Assembly (NCBI GenBank): GCA_017654735.1
Contig: JADPYG010000088.1
Coordinates: 558,001 to 622,000, forward strand
Length of the DNA: 64,000 nt
Reading direction: 5' to 3'
From: Vishniacozyma victoriae
Lineage: Eukaryota; Basidiomycota; Tremellomycetes; Tremellales; Bulleribasidiaceae
Shown: in pieces, positions 10,910-22,177 of the stretch
How positions within the stretch are numbered: position 1 is the first letter of the stretch
Layout of the letters: every line of letters starts with the position of its first letter
Position numbers and translations under genes: made by a program
The notes under the pieces: generated by a model
What the model was told of the DNA's origin: nothing
The model's input: only the letters and a program-made list of their open reading frames with translations
Database searches by the model: none

Positions 10910-13900
10910 TTACACTCTTGGAGGTTCAGGTGGACCTCCCAACATATCCGGTGCCCTCAATCCCTCATCCTCTCCAACACCAGCTTTACTTCCCGTTCGC
11001 TCCATCCCCCCCGCCTCTCCGTTTCTACGAGAATCATTCGTCCCATCTCCATTACCCGATCTTGTCCTTCCTAATTGACTTCCTTCACCTTCACCCTCTG
11101 AAGCAGTCTCGTGAGTTCCACGACGGTTCCATTCCCTTTCTCTCATTTCTGCTTTGAGTTGAGACTTGGTCGGTGTCTCGGGTATTGAGGTGTCGGGCTT
11201 CTTTCTGGAAAAGACTGATCCGGCTCGTTCTCGTATACGCGAGATACCGAATGGAGTGGATAGTGATTGGGATAATGATCCTTTTCGGTCGTTCTTGGAT
11301 ACAGGAGATAGGACGGGTAAGAATCGTTTGCTTCGGTGACCTTGGGCTGACCGTTCAGAGAGACGTGATTGCATTCGTTGAATCTGGTAATCAGTATGGT
11401 GTCAAAGTGATGACAAGGGGAGACTTACAGCCACACCACCTTCCTCAATGTTGAAGTCGAACCCTCGAGATGGCTCACGAGCTAGACCACCGGTGGACAC
11501 TGGATGTCAGTTCAAAGACGCCACTGCGTACAGTTCAACTCACTGTCAAGCTGAGAACCCCTGGCACTGGAATTGGCGCCGAATCGAGCACTCGACATGG
11601 ATGTCCTGGGTGCACCAAAACTTGGCCGAGCCTGAACAGATCTCGAAGACTTGGCCGAAGCCTTTGATTTGACCTTCTTGAGGTTGTCCATTGGGATCTC
11701 TCCTTCCGTACCATTCTCCCCATTAGCCGGTGTATCCGGGTTGAACATGGGATGCGTAGCAAAGTCGATCTCGGGATGATATTTACGGACCAGTCGTAGC
11801 TCGTCGATCTTGTCTGGGAAGTAGATGAGTTTGATGTGCAAGAATAGGTATCGGGGGAGAAGGGCAATGACGAATACGTAAATCCAACCGAACCAGTATG
11901 CGGCAGATCGGAATAGGAAGACGTCATTACCGTATACTCCTGTTGCGAATGATGATGGTGGAATGATGGAGAAAATGGCAGTATAGACCCATACGAGGAA
12001 TGGACCAAGTGCGATGGCGAAATATGTCCAGCCGGTCCAAGCTCGAATATTGATTGCATGGAAAGCGTTTGCGACCATTACGGCGGCAATGGCCATCGTG
12101 GTGGACATTTCGTAGATGTAGACATCGTATCCATCTGTTCGGGTTGTAGTCGTATCGTAGGTGTAGATGATGAAGAAAAAGACGACGGCGGATTCGAAAA
12201 CACCTTCCAACATGTAGTATAAGAATATCTTGAGACCGAAGTAACTTCCCTTCCGACCGTATGAGTATAGTTCTGGAACAGCCATGAGAATATCGGCATC
12301 GGCGTTTCGATCAAACAGACCAATAGCGAGTACAGGCGTGAGCGTCCAGAAGACGTTCCAGAATAGAAGGTAGGTGTACGATAAGACATAGGTAGTCGAC
12401 CAACCACAGTAGATCATGTACCAGAATAGAACTCCGATACCGATGATATTCTTGTAGAAGAAGTTGAGAATCATGCTCGAGTTTCGGTAGTATGACCAGT
12501 GACCGTGGAAGAACAATAGTCGTTTCAAATATCGGAACTGAGCGATAGCGTAGTCGGACGAGTTGACGGCTTGAAGACCTTCTTCACCAGAAATACCCAC
12601 TCCGACGTCGGCAGCTTGAATCATGGAAACATCATTGGCTCCATCTCCAATAGCAAGACACATGACACCAAGATTATCCTTGATCAAGTGAACGATTTGG
12701 GCTTTCTGGAGAGGTGACACTCGGCAGCAAATAACGGTGTTGCAACGGGTCGAGAGGTCCAAAAGCAGATCTTCAGTCTCTTCATCGTTGAATGCGTGAG
12801 TGAGAGCATGACCTTCGATGACAAGAGAATATCCACCTGGTCGAGTACCGTTATCCCGACCGACAAGCGAGGTGACGCCAGTGTTGAGTCGAGCAGGTCG
12901 AGGTCTTCGAAGAGATGTTCGGGACGCTTGACGAGAGAGCGGTTCTTGGTCAAAGAAAGTTTCGAGAGCTTCACGGATTTGATCGGCGACCGAGTATTGT
13001 CCTTCTCGAATGATGATCAGATTCGTGTCCGAAGTCAAGAGGTTGGTAGTGTATCCGATAGCAACCGCAGTTTCGAGTTTATCACCAGTAGCGACCCAGA
13101 CCTTAATCCCAGCCCTCTTCAAATCCCTAATGGTCTCTGGTACACCATCCTGCAATTTGTCCTCGATAGCAGTAGCACCAAGCAGAATGAGATCGGTCTC
13201 GATAGATTCAGAAACCTCTTCCATCTTTTCCTCTCGACCTTGTAAAGCGACTGAAGCATCGTGATATTTCTTGGCCCATTTCTCGTAATCAATCGAATCG
13301 ATGACTTTGTAGGCAAGACATAGAGTTCGTAGACCTTCACTGGCGAAATGCTGTAGATCACTATCGGTCTTTTGCTTGAGTTCTTCTTGTCCACTGTTTT
13401 TGTCGAGTCGCTCGAAAATGACATTATCGGCACCTTTGCAAAGCAAGAAAATTCGTCCATCATCATCAAGTTTTCGGATAATGACCGACATTCGCTTCCT
13501 GGTAGAGTTGAATTCGAGAACATGTAGTAGCTCATACTCGTCTGGTTCTTCGGTGAATGGAGTCGACATCTTCAAGATATTGTGATCACGACCTCGGAAA
13601 ACGAACCCGACGTCGGCGGCAGATTGGACAAGAGCAGCTTCATCGGGTGATTGAGCCTTGTATTCGATAACTCCGGGTTCGGGTTCTGCGGCGAGGACGG
13701 TATGACAAAGACCTAGAACAGAGAAGAAACCATGCAGGATTCGCGATTGCTCCGAGTCGTGATCGGCCAAGTCTCGGTTGATGTTGGCATCGTGGAATGG
13801 TAGGAGGACTTCTTTGGGCAGAGCGACCTTGACGCCACTAGCCTTGGTTTGATCAGAGGGACCATCAGATTGAGATTGAGAATCGGCAGATGAATCACTC

Positions 13901-15662
13901 GAACTTGTCTTGCCAGCTGTTGGGGAAGCGACCGTATCCTCTGGTGGGTGTTCGTCCCCAATATAGATTTTACCACCGACAGAACATTGCCTAAAGATCA
14001 TGGCATTCTGAGTGAGAGTACCAGTCTTGTCGGAGAAAATGTATTCGATTTGTCCAAGATCATCCGATAAATTCCAACTCCTAGCCTTGGTCCTGGTAGT
14101 GACACCATTCTTGACGTATTTGGTTGCGTGATCCCAGTAAATGAACAATGCTTGAGCGGTTCGTACAAACTCGATGGAAATGTAGAGCGAGATCGGTACG
14201 ATATTCTGGAAAGTAATGAACGCGTTGGCGAACGTTACTAGACCGTTGATATTGGGGTTATCGCCTGATGTATCGGCGTACAATTCCCAATATGCTTGCT
14301 GCTCGTGCCACCTGAGCTCATTGTAGTGATCGACAAGAGCACAGACAACGGCAATAACGGCGAGGAGGGTCAAGTTGAAGAGGACCTGGGGGTTCATTTG
14401 TCGCTCGACTTTGGATCGTTTACTGGGGGTACCACCGGAATTCTGAACAATTTTGGTATCTGATCCAGTAAACATGACGATTCCAATAACCCAAGCGGTG
14501 TTTCTTAAGACACATCCTCGGAGCAAGGCGGTTTCGAGGGTGACGGGATGGATCTTGGTTTCGGGATGACCGACCTCCTTGAGTTTGATGGCAGCACCGT
14601 TGAGCTTGAACATGTTGACTTCGGGTGCTTCTAGATCAATTCGGACGGGTGTAGTGGAACAGATTTCTGCGGTTCGTAGATCGGTCATACCAGTGACGGC
14701 GTTCCTCGACTTCAAGTTGGTCTCTCCATCCAAATTCTTGGTCTCGATATATGCGACATCCTCCTCTTCCGAAGTGGCGCAAATCATGATATCTGACATC
14801 AGCTCCGTCATAAAAGAGTCAAGGGGTGCTCACCTGCTGGGAATTGCTCATTATCGTAAATCTTGACAAAGTCTCCAACATTGATATCCTCCCATTTTGT
14901 TCTATGCCATCCAAGCTCCTCTGGGGCATCTCCAGCTTCGGGATCATCGTGCCATGTGGAAACCTGACTCTGCATGCGGCGTAGAGCTTCCTGATTCTGT
15001 CCATGTGGGGATGCTTCGGTAGATGCTGCTCCGACAGCATTCTCTGCAATTGCCTTGTCCTCCTCCTCCTTGCTTCTGGCCTTCTTGCTCTTGAACCGCG
15101 GGAGTGGGATTCCGGGCACGAAAGTCTTGCTCTTGGTTCCCATGGCATTGTTGTTGACATAATCCTTTCCCTTCAATACGTGTACGATACCGTGGTTGAC
15201 CTTTCGATCTGCTTGATGTCGTTTCACGTCCTCGTATCCATCCTTGAGAGCGGTAATGGCGAGAACGGCGAGTAGAGGTAAAATGACAAGTCCGGGTGAA
15301 ATGGTCGAAAATTTAGGGAAGAATTGCAAGATGGCAATAGCCAAGAAGAAGATGTTTGCGATACGTCTAAATTGTTCCAACAAATTTCGAGGCAAGAAGG
15401 TCAAGATTGTGTATTTGGAAGTAACGACTTGATTTGTTGCGTAGACGTGTTCCTTCTTGACTTTTCCCTTTTTATCAATGTAATCCGAGGGGAGTGCATC
15501 GTTGACATAGACTGATCGTGGTCCTGATGGCTTTCGCTTGTGAATGAACAAGGCTGCTGGTGATAGATTGGCGATTGGGCCCAACATGCGCTGAAACCAA
15601 TTTTGACGTCGACGCGGCGGCCGACGGACTAGTGGTTTCGTCGACGAGACAGATTTTCCCAT
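10910..15662 (-). CDS. P4-ATPase phospholipid flippase, Dnf1/Dnf2 type
   Basis: Integral membrane ATPase that moves aminophospholipids and lyso-lipids to the cytosolic leaflet of plasma and endosomal membranes. ATG at 15662. Intron 14793-14833 restores EQFPA|DIMICATSEEED. Two further introns near 11410-11535 give the C-terminus GFDFNIEEGGVAIQRMQSRL, a signature of fungal Dnf tails. Visible hallmarks are a P4-type N-terminus (YATNQVVTSKYTILTFLPRN, TM pair RRIANIFFLAIAILQFF), NLDGETNLK, the phosphorylation site DKTGTLT near 14020, KGADNVI nucleotide-binding motif, GDGANDVSMIQ hinge and six C-terminal TM helices. Length is about 1,530 residues, consistent with Dnf proteins, which have long N- and C-tails. 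It probably needs a Cdc50/Lem3-type partner, which is not encoded here. I cannot name the exact Cryptococcus Apt orthologue. Confidence 0.93.
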
Positions 15663-16875
15663 GATGAACCAAGCCCAATGGGCGATGGTTTAGGTAGAGT
15701 AAAAGGCAGTAATGGACCAAGTGATATGGTCGACTTGACGCGAGTAGTGGAGGGAAAAGAGGTGAAGAACAGAAGCCGAAGTGGAGAAGGAATTCGATGG
15801 CCGACGTAGATCGGTTGTTTTCGGTCACGTTTCGGAATCTGACTAATTATTGACTCAGATGTATTTGCCCGGATTCATGCCTTGGGGTGTTGAAGGCGAG
15901 TGGCAAGATGGGTATCTGTGTAGTATTAAGGATAGAGAGGGGAGAGATAGTATGCAGGAATATAAAGAGAGTATAGTAGTATAAGGTGAATTGAATGGGA
16001 ATATGGTGATCGTTTGTCATGAAGTTTACGCAGCCCCTTGATTACTAGTACAAACACGGAACGCGGCAATTCTCACTCTCTCTCGGTCATCAAGCCCGAA
16101 CTATATTCATTCCAACACCGAACTCGGTCATCGACTCAGTCACATTCTCATGCATACCGCGTCCGCTACTCAGAGTGTTCATTCCATGCATCTATATCAT
16201 AGAAATCCCTCATGCACCCCCAATCCACCAGTGGCCGTATACAAGTCAACAACACACAACAATCTGGACCTGCCAAGCACGGCCGAGCACGCTTGTCACC
16301 TCCGGCGCGTCGTAGATCAGATCCCGAGCCAATAGCTGCAGGCCTTGGCCCCGACGAGCACCTACAGTGGGCACCCTATAGATCCATCACAGAGTGCTTC
16401 ATAACCATACCTTAACAGAATGCACTGCTTTGACGATCACTGATGCGCCGCTGATGCATATGCCCGAGGAAGACGCGACGCGGCGGCCTCGCATCTCTCG
16501 CGCTGTCTCGGCCGATTCCAGTAAAGAATGCTGGGCACGATTTCGACGACTCAAGTCTCCTTCGATCTTGCGCAGAGTTGGGCGAGATATTTTGTATAGC
16601 TTTCGATTGTCACTCCAGCCGCTTCGGTCTAACTTGACGTCGGAGGATCCGAGAACTCGCCCAACGTTGCACTACCATCGCTTCTGTGGCTTATACTGAG
16701 GCCGCAAAGCTGATCACATTACGCTTCTCAGTATGTGTAGTCACCCCATCTGACCTGCTACTTGAGCTCGTATTTGAGCTCGGAGTTCTTAAGCGATGTA
16801 TTGATGACCTGCAAAATGGGCAAGGTCATGCGCATTCTCGATACATGTGCATATTCATAAAGATACAATTCCACT
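15663..16875. other. Intergenic; flippase promoter and uS12m downstream region
   Basis: 1.2 kb without a supported gene. The 250 bp next to 15662 is A/G-rich on the + strand (CT-rich on the minus, sense strand), as expected for the flippase 5' leader. Open frames of 60-100 codons near 16150-16900 have no recognisable homology and no start or splice context I trust. Confidence 0.5.
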
Positions 16876-17591
16876 CTAAGCCTTCTTGGGCTTCTTGGCT
16901 GATTCATTAGCTAGTGAACGAGACAGATAGCTATGGTGACTCACCTCCATACTTCGATCTCGACTTTGTTCTTCCAGCTACACCACTGAAATCAAGCGCA
17001 CCCCTAACGACCTTGTACTTCTTATCAGCTACTGATTCCTACACACACCCTATCTCTCTTTTGCAAGAGGAGGGAAAGATAGACTCACCCTGATACCAGG
17101 CAAATCCTTGGTTCGTCCACCCCTAATCATGACAACACTATGTTCCTGCAAATTATGCCCTTCTCCAGGAATATAAGCAATCGTACTCTTCCCCGTTGAC
17201 AACTTTACACGACAGACTTTTCGAACTGCCGAATTGGGTTTCTTGGGTTTGGTAGTATATATCTTTGAGCAAACTGCTTTACGTTGAGGAGCAGCTTCGA
17301 GAAGTGGTGAATCGACCTGAGGTTTGGGGAAGGTGTGACCTGCTTGCTTTCTACGGCATCCTCGGATCACTGAATGTCAGTCATTGCTTAAATGCTAGTC
17401 CAATCTGACTGACCCTGCCTCATGGTTGCGCTCTGAGATGGGGTGGAGGAGAAAGGTCGAAATGTGGATTGAAGAGTTAATCGGGAGGTTGAAGCGATCG
17501 GAGAAGCGTAGGCGGGTATCGAAGCTGTTGGGCGCATCGCCAAGCGGCTAAAGCTCGATGTGAGTGCCATCAATGATCGAGTTGAAGCCAT
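16876..17591 (-). CDS. MRPS12: Mitochondrial small-subunit ribosomal protein uS12m
   Basis: Nuclear-encoded uS12 of the mitoribosome, part of the decoding centre. ATG at 17591 opens a Ser/Thr/Arg-rich, acid-free presequence ([20 protein letters not shown]), as expected for matrix targeting. The mature protein has the uS12 signatures [26 protein letters not shown] (contains the PNSA loop), [20 protein letters not shown] and [10 protein letters not shown]. Introns follow MRQ, GIR and SKYG. The last exon gives AKKPKKA and TAG at 16876. For intron two, two acceptors nine bases apart are both in frame ([11 protein letters not shown] or VVRGALDF); I prefer the downstream one for branch-point spacing. 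It is divergent from the Nop4 gene. Confidence 0.92.
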
Positions 17592-17777
17592 GTCGACTTA
17601 TGTATACGGAGTTAATGATACCTATAGCATGTAGGCAAGAGGAGGAAGGGAAATGTCAAGATTCCTTATCACTCGTGACGTGTCAACTTGTAGTACACCG
17701 TGCCTGGCAGAGATTTCAGAATTCAACGTCCACTTTATACCCAGTCTACTAGTCATCATCAATCACATATAGCAACA
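17592..17777. promoter_or_regulatory. 186-bp divergent promoter shared by uS12m and Nop4 genes
   Basis: The start codons at 17591 (minus) and 17778 (plus) are 186 bp apart. The interval contains ACTCGTGACGTGTCAACTTG, with a CRE-like core TGACGTG/TGACGTCA variant. Co-expression of mitoribosomal and nucleolar assembly genes would be sensible but is inferred only from spacing. Confidence 0.5.
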
Positions 17778-20700
17778 ATGGCAGAAGACGATTTCATAGC
17801 TCTAGACCCTTCGTCATCCACAACAAAAGTCAAGAAACCAAGAGCAGAACGAGTCAAGTAAGCTCTGTTCACTCCTTAAATGAATATGAGCTAACGAGCA
17901 GCACGACCGTATTCGTATCATCCCTACCTTACAATGCTACTACGACAGATATCATCACCCATTTCTCATTCATCGGTCCTGTTCGACATGGATTTATTGC
18001 GACTGATAAGGAGAGTGGGACTTCTAAAGGAGTAGGATACGTCACATATGCTCAGAAAGAGGATGCCGAGAGGGCAATTGAGGAGTTGGACGGAGGAGCA
18101 TTCGGTGCAAAGGGAAGGAAGATCAGAGTCACACTAGCGGACAAGAGGGTAAGCTTGGCCTCTCGTATGAGCAAGTGAAGCTGACAAGATAGCCCGACCC
18201 GAGGGATGAGGTCGTCCCAAGGCCCAAAAAGGAGGCCAAGGTGGCTCAACCAGCCGCTGCTGGATCTACGGATCCCAATGCTATCAAGACTCTTGTAGTC
18301 ACCGGTCTACCGAAAGAATTGACCAAGAACGTACTCTGGAAGAGAGTCAGGAAAGTCAGCGATAAGATCGAATTGGTCTTCCCAGTGGAAGGTTCAGAAG
18401 ATACTGGTTCGTCCATTCACCCTTGAAAATGAAAGATGCTGATTCGTAGCCCACCTCATCTTCCCTACGCATAATGAGGCCCAACAATCTATCTCCAAGC
18501 TACATGGACATACTTACAAGGGAGCCGTTATCTCTTGTGTACTCAAGAAGAGGCTCGAGAAGCTTGCTTCCGCCGCATCTCACGCTGGTCGACTCATTGT
18601 CCGAAATCTATCGTGGGATGTAAGTTTCTTGCAGACTTAGTGTGAACGTAGCTGACGTGTAGACCACCGAAACCGACCTTCGAGCCACCTTCCTCCCGTT
18701 CGGTCCTATCCACTCTATCGATCTCCCAACCCTCCCCACCAAGCTCCCGGCATCAGCTGACCCATCTAAACCACCCCCACCACCCCGTGCCAGAGGGTTC
18801 GCCTTCGTCTGGTTCCTCGTCCGTAAAGATGCCGAGGCTGCTATGGAGAAGATCAACGGAACCGTCATCAAGACCTCTGGTGCCAAGGAGGGTAAGGAGG
18901 GTAGACCAGTCGCTGTTGATTGGGCTTTGAGCAAAGATAAATGGGAGGAAACTCAAAAGGGCAAGGAGGGAGAGGTGAAAGATGTCAAGCCGGATGTCAA
19001 GGCTGAAGATGGGTCTGATGATTCTGATTCCGACTCTGACTCTGACGAGGACGAGGATGAGGAGGATGAGGAAGATAAGCCAGATGTCGATATGGAGGAG
19101 GAAGAGCCAGTCAAGCCAAAACTCCCAACTGTCGATGTTGGAAGTACTTTGTTCATCCGAAATCTTCCTTTCGAGACTACCGAACAAGAATTGGGAGAGC
19201 TCTTCAGGACATTCGGACCCCTTCGATACGCTAGGATCACTATCGACAAATTCACCGGACGATCTCGAGGATCCGGATTCGTTTGTTTCTGGAACGTCGA
19301 GCATGCCGATAGGGCAATCGAGGAGGCTGAGAAGGTTGCTGCCGAGACTGGAGCTAATGCCATGCCTGTACGTCTACCCTAACTTCGTCGTGTGACAGAT
19401 CGCTGATAAAGTAGCTCGGTGGATCCAACCCCTTCGCTCTACCTACTGTACTTACTGCCGACCCCTCTTCTTCGCTAGTTAGCAAGTTGGTTCTTCATGG
19501 CAGAACACTTGATGTCGCACGTGCCGTCACTCGAGAACAGGCCGGTCAGATGAGGGAGGACGGTGAAAAAGCAAGGAATGCTGGCGATAAGCGAAACACC
19601 TACCTCATGAGGGAAGGAGGTGAGCTATTGCAATCTTGCATCATGCTCTGAGCTGACGATGCAGTCGTCTTCCCCAACTCGCCTGCGGCTGGTACCATGC
19701 CCGAAGCTGAGATCGCTAAACGACAAGATGCCTTTACTGCCCGAAAGACACTCTTGAAATCGAATCCATCGCTCTACATTTCCAAAACCCGTCTTTCTAT
19801 CCGACAACTACCCCTTTTCGTGACTGATCGAACACTGAAGCGACTAGCGATTCACGCTATCCGTACATTTGACGCTGAAGTTGAAGCAAAGACCCGAGAA
19901 CCACTAGACAGGTCAGAGGAGAATGACGATACTGTCTCACCGGCTGTTGTTGCTCGAGACGGAAAGAAGAAGAGGGGAGAGAGGGAAACTGCCGTCATCC
20001 AGTCGAAAGTTGTCCGACAATCTGAGAAGACCGATCCGATTACTGGTCAGGGTAAATCTAAGGGTTACGCCTTCTTGGAGATGAGGACTCATAAAGATGC
20101 CTTGAAGGTACTGAGGTTCGCCAACAATAACCCCGAAGTTGGAAAATTGGTGTTGGAATGGTACAAGATTGAATTAGGCGAGATGCTGGAGAAAGCAAAG
20201 AAGGATTTAAAGGCCAAGAGGGAGAACAAATCTAAAGCTGCTGAACCTGTGGCGGTGGATAGTGATAAAGAGGAGGCCGAGAAGCCTGTTGAGGTCAAGC
20301 CAAAGGCTGATGCTGTTACCGAGGAAGATCTAGAAGCTAGGGTGCGAAAGATCGAATCGGGTCTACAAGAGAAACAAGATGGGATGAGGGGTGGACGAAC
20401 GTTGCTCGTAGAGTTCAGTATTGAGAATGTCCAGGTGAGCTTCCTTCCGCGCTCCGCAAAATGGCGCAAGCTAACATGACTAGGTTGTGAAGAGGAGAGG
20501 TGAAAAGATGGTAGCCACTCGAGAAGGCACCGATCCTCGTCCCTCGACCAACAAACGTAAAGACCGAGACGACGATGAGGAGGAGGCTGGATATAAGAAG
20601 GATGGAGACCATGAGAAGAGTACAAAGCGGGGTAAAGAGCGTAGGGACAGGTCCAAGGGCAAGGCATTGAGAGAGGAAGCTGCCAAGTCTGCCCCTGCCC

Positions 20701-20804
20701 CTGTGGAGAGTAAGACTGAAGAGAAGGAGAAGAGGGGTATCGAAAAGGATCAATCTATTGGGAGCTTGATCGGCAGGAAGAGGCGTAGAAAGGCTGGCAA
20801 GTAG
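17778..20804 (+). CDS. NOP4: Nucleolar RRM protein Nop4/RBM28, 60S ribosome assembly
   Basis: Multi-RRM protein acting in 27S pre-rRNA processing in the nucleolus. ATG at 17778, TAG at 20802-20804, with several introns of about 50 nt. RRM1 begins TTVFVSSLPYNATTTDI and has RNP1 SKGVGYVTYA. RRM2 begins TLVVTGLPKELTKN. RRM3 begins RLIVRNLSWDTTETDLRATF with RNP1 RGFAFVWF. An acidic tract (repeated DSD and EDED) precedes RRM4, which begins STLFIRNLPFETTEQELGEL with RNP1 RGSGFVCF. A degenerate fifth motif begins TRLSIRQLPLFVTDRTLKRL. The Lys/Arg-rich tail carries nuclear localisation signals. Domain order and length of about 850-880 residues match yeast Nop4 and animal RBM28. Confidence 0.92.
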
Positions 20805-20885
20805 ACTATCGCCTTGTTTAGTTTCTGCTTGAGAAAGGTGTATATGTATATGTATATCGTGTATAATCTGAGATTACAACCCAGT

Positions 20886-21918
20886 CTATCTAGTACTAGA
20901 GCTCCCAAACCCAGTAGCCCTCCTCATTTCCCCACCTCCACCGCCTCTAGAAGGTCCAGCACCTCTATCATCCCTTGGCCAATCATTACTATCCTCCCAG
21001 TCAACCCTAGGTCCCCTCCTCTCTCTAAGTCCAGGACCGGTATTATCATCCCTCCTATCCCTATTTAAGAAATAAGTAGCAGCTCCACCAGCTGCTAGAC
21101 CAGTCCAGAAACCTCCTAATCCACCTTGTGCTTGGGCCGGAGGGACAGCTCCAGGTGGATATGAGGGTGTTGGGGTATCAGATTTTGAATAGGGAGGTGG
21201 AGGAGGTGCACCTCCCCCTCCTCCTCCGCCATTAAATCCAGGTCCACCACCTCCACCACCACTTCCTCCTCCACCCCCGGGAGTTTGAGGGTGGGAAGAC
21301 CCAAAGTATTTCCTCCATAAAGTCCCTCCAATCCCTTTGAATAGGTTATATAATACCCATACAGTCGTCAAGAACGCAATCATCTGCGTTACGCTCGATA
21401 ATAAATCGTTTCCGGAAATCGAAGATCGAGATGGATAATCGTATTCCCCCCTTTCTAATCCTTTATCAATGGTGATTAAATCATAAGATAATCCACATGA
21501 TCCTGCTATCAGCACATAGCTTACCAAGTGGGGAGGGAGATACCTTGTAAGACATTCGTATCACCAGCTCTTGTCCATCCTTCACATGAAACATCTATTT
21601 TCCCAAATCTCATTCCTTCTGGTAAATCCGCATCACACTTATATCAGCTATCCCCCTGACAAAAGACACGGCAGGACTGACCTTCCACTGGACAGACCCG
21701 GAACCATCATCACCTGTATTCTGACATTGAACGACTGAAGGCTGAAACCGCCGACATGCTTTCCCGTGACATTGAAGTTGTGCTTTCTGTCAATCTGGTG
21801 AAGAAGTAGGCTAGATGGAACACATACGAATAGGATCTGTCCTTCTTCCTACCGTTTCCTGGCCTTGATGGAATGTTAGACTTTTTATACTCTTTAGTGC
21901 TACTCTCTTTGGTGTCAT
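20886..21918 (-). CDS. SARAF/TMEM66-like ER membrane protein
   Basis: Homologue of store-operated calcium entry-associated regulatory factor. Animal SARAF is an ER membrane protein that turns off STIM-Orai calcium entry, while fungal members are uncharacterised. Spliced exons give MTPKRVALKSIKSLTFHQGQ, IPQLQCHGKACRRFQPSVVQ, then a Cys-containing lumenal segment (KCDADLPEGMRFGKIDVSCE), VLQGSCGLSYDLI, one TM segment (MIAFLTTVWVLYNLFKG), a Gly/Pro-rich cytosolic tail with PPPPPYSKSD, FWTGLAAGG and an ATGFG ending. The conserved cysteines and FWTGL block are diagnostic. The expected signal peptide is absent from the first ATG at 21918. The frame is open further upstream without another ATG, so the true 5' end may lie in an unresolved exon. 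Stop at 20886. Confidence 0.82.
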
Positions 21919-21978
21919 TGCGTATAAAGATGATGATGAAGACGGAGTAAAATCAGCCCAAGAAGTCAGCAACAAGTT

Positions 21979-22015
21979 CCACGTCAAAAGTGGACCACCT
22001 CCACCTTCCACGTCA
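21979..22015. promoter_or_regulatory. Paired CCACGTCA motifs upstream of the SARAF-like gene
   Basis: CCACGTCA occurs at 21979-21986 and 22008-22015, about 60 and 90 bp upstream of the assigned ATG. The same octamer recurs at 25491-25498, between the Def1 and Nog1 genes. It resembles CRE/UPRE-type bZIP sites. The functional role is inference. Confidence 0.35.
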
Positions 22016-22177
22016 CGCCACCTCAATGCAGTAAAGAGGTGATTTTCATTATTCAACTACTCCACTCTATCTCAAGTAAAGTATATTCAATACTAAGAGT
22101 ATTCTCCCTTCTCCTTCTCCTTTTCATCACCCTTAAAAGAGGAATGCTATGTACATCATTCATCCACTACTCCACTC

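Noticed and set aside
16150..16910. Open frames of 60-101 codons between the flippase and uS12m genes
   Set aside because: No domain, no splice continuity, overlapping frames on the same strand, unusual composition; treated as intergenic.
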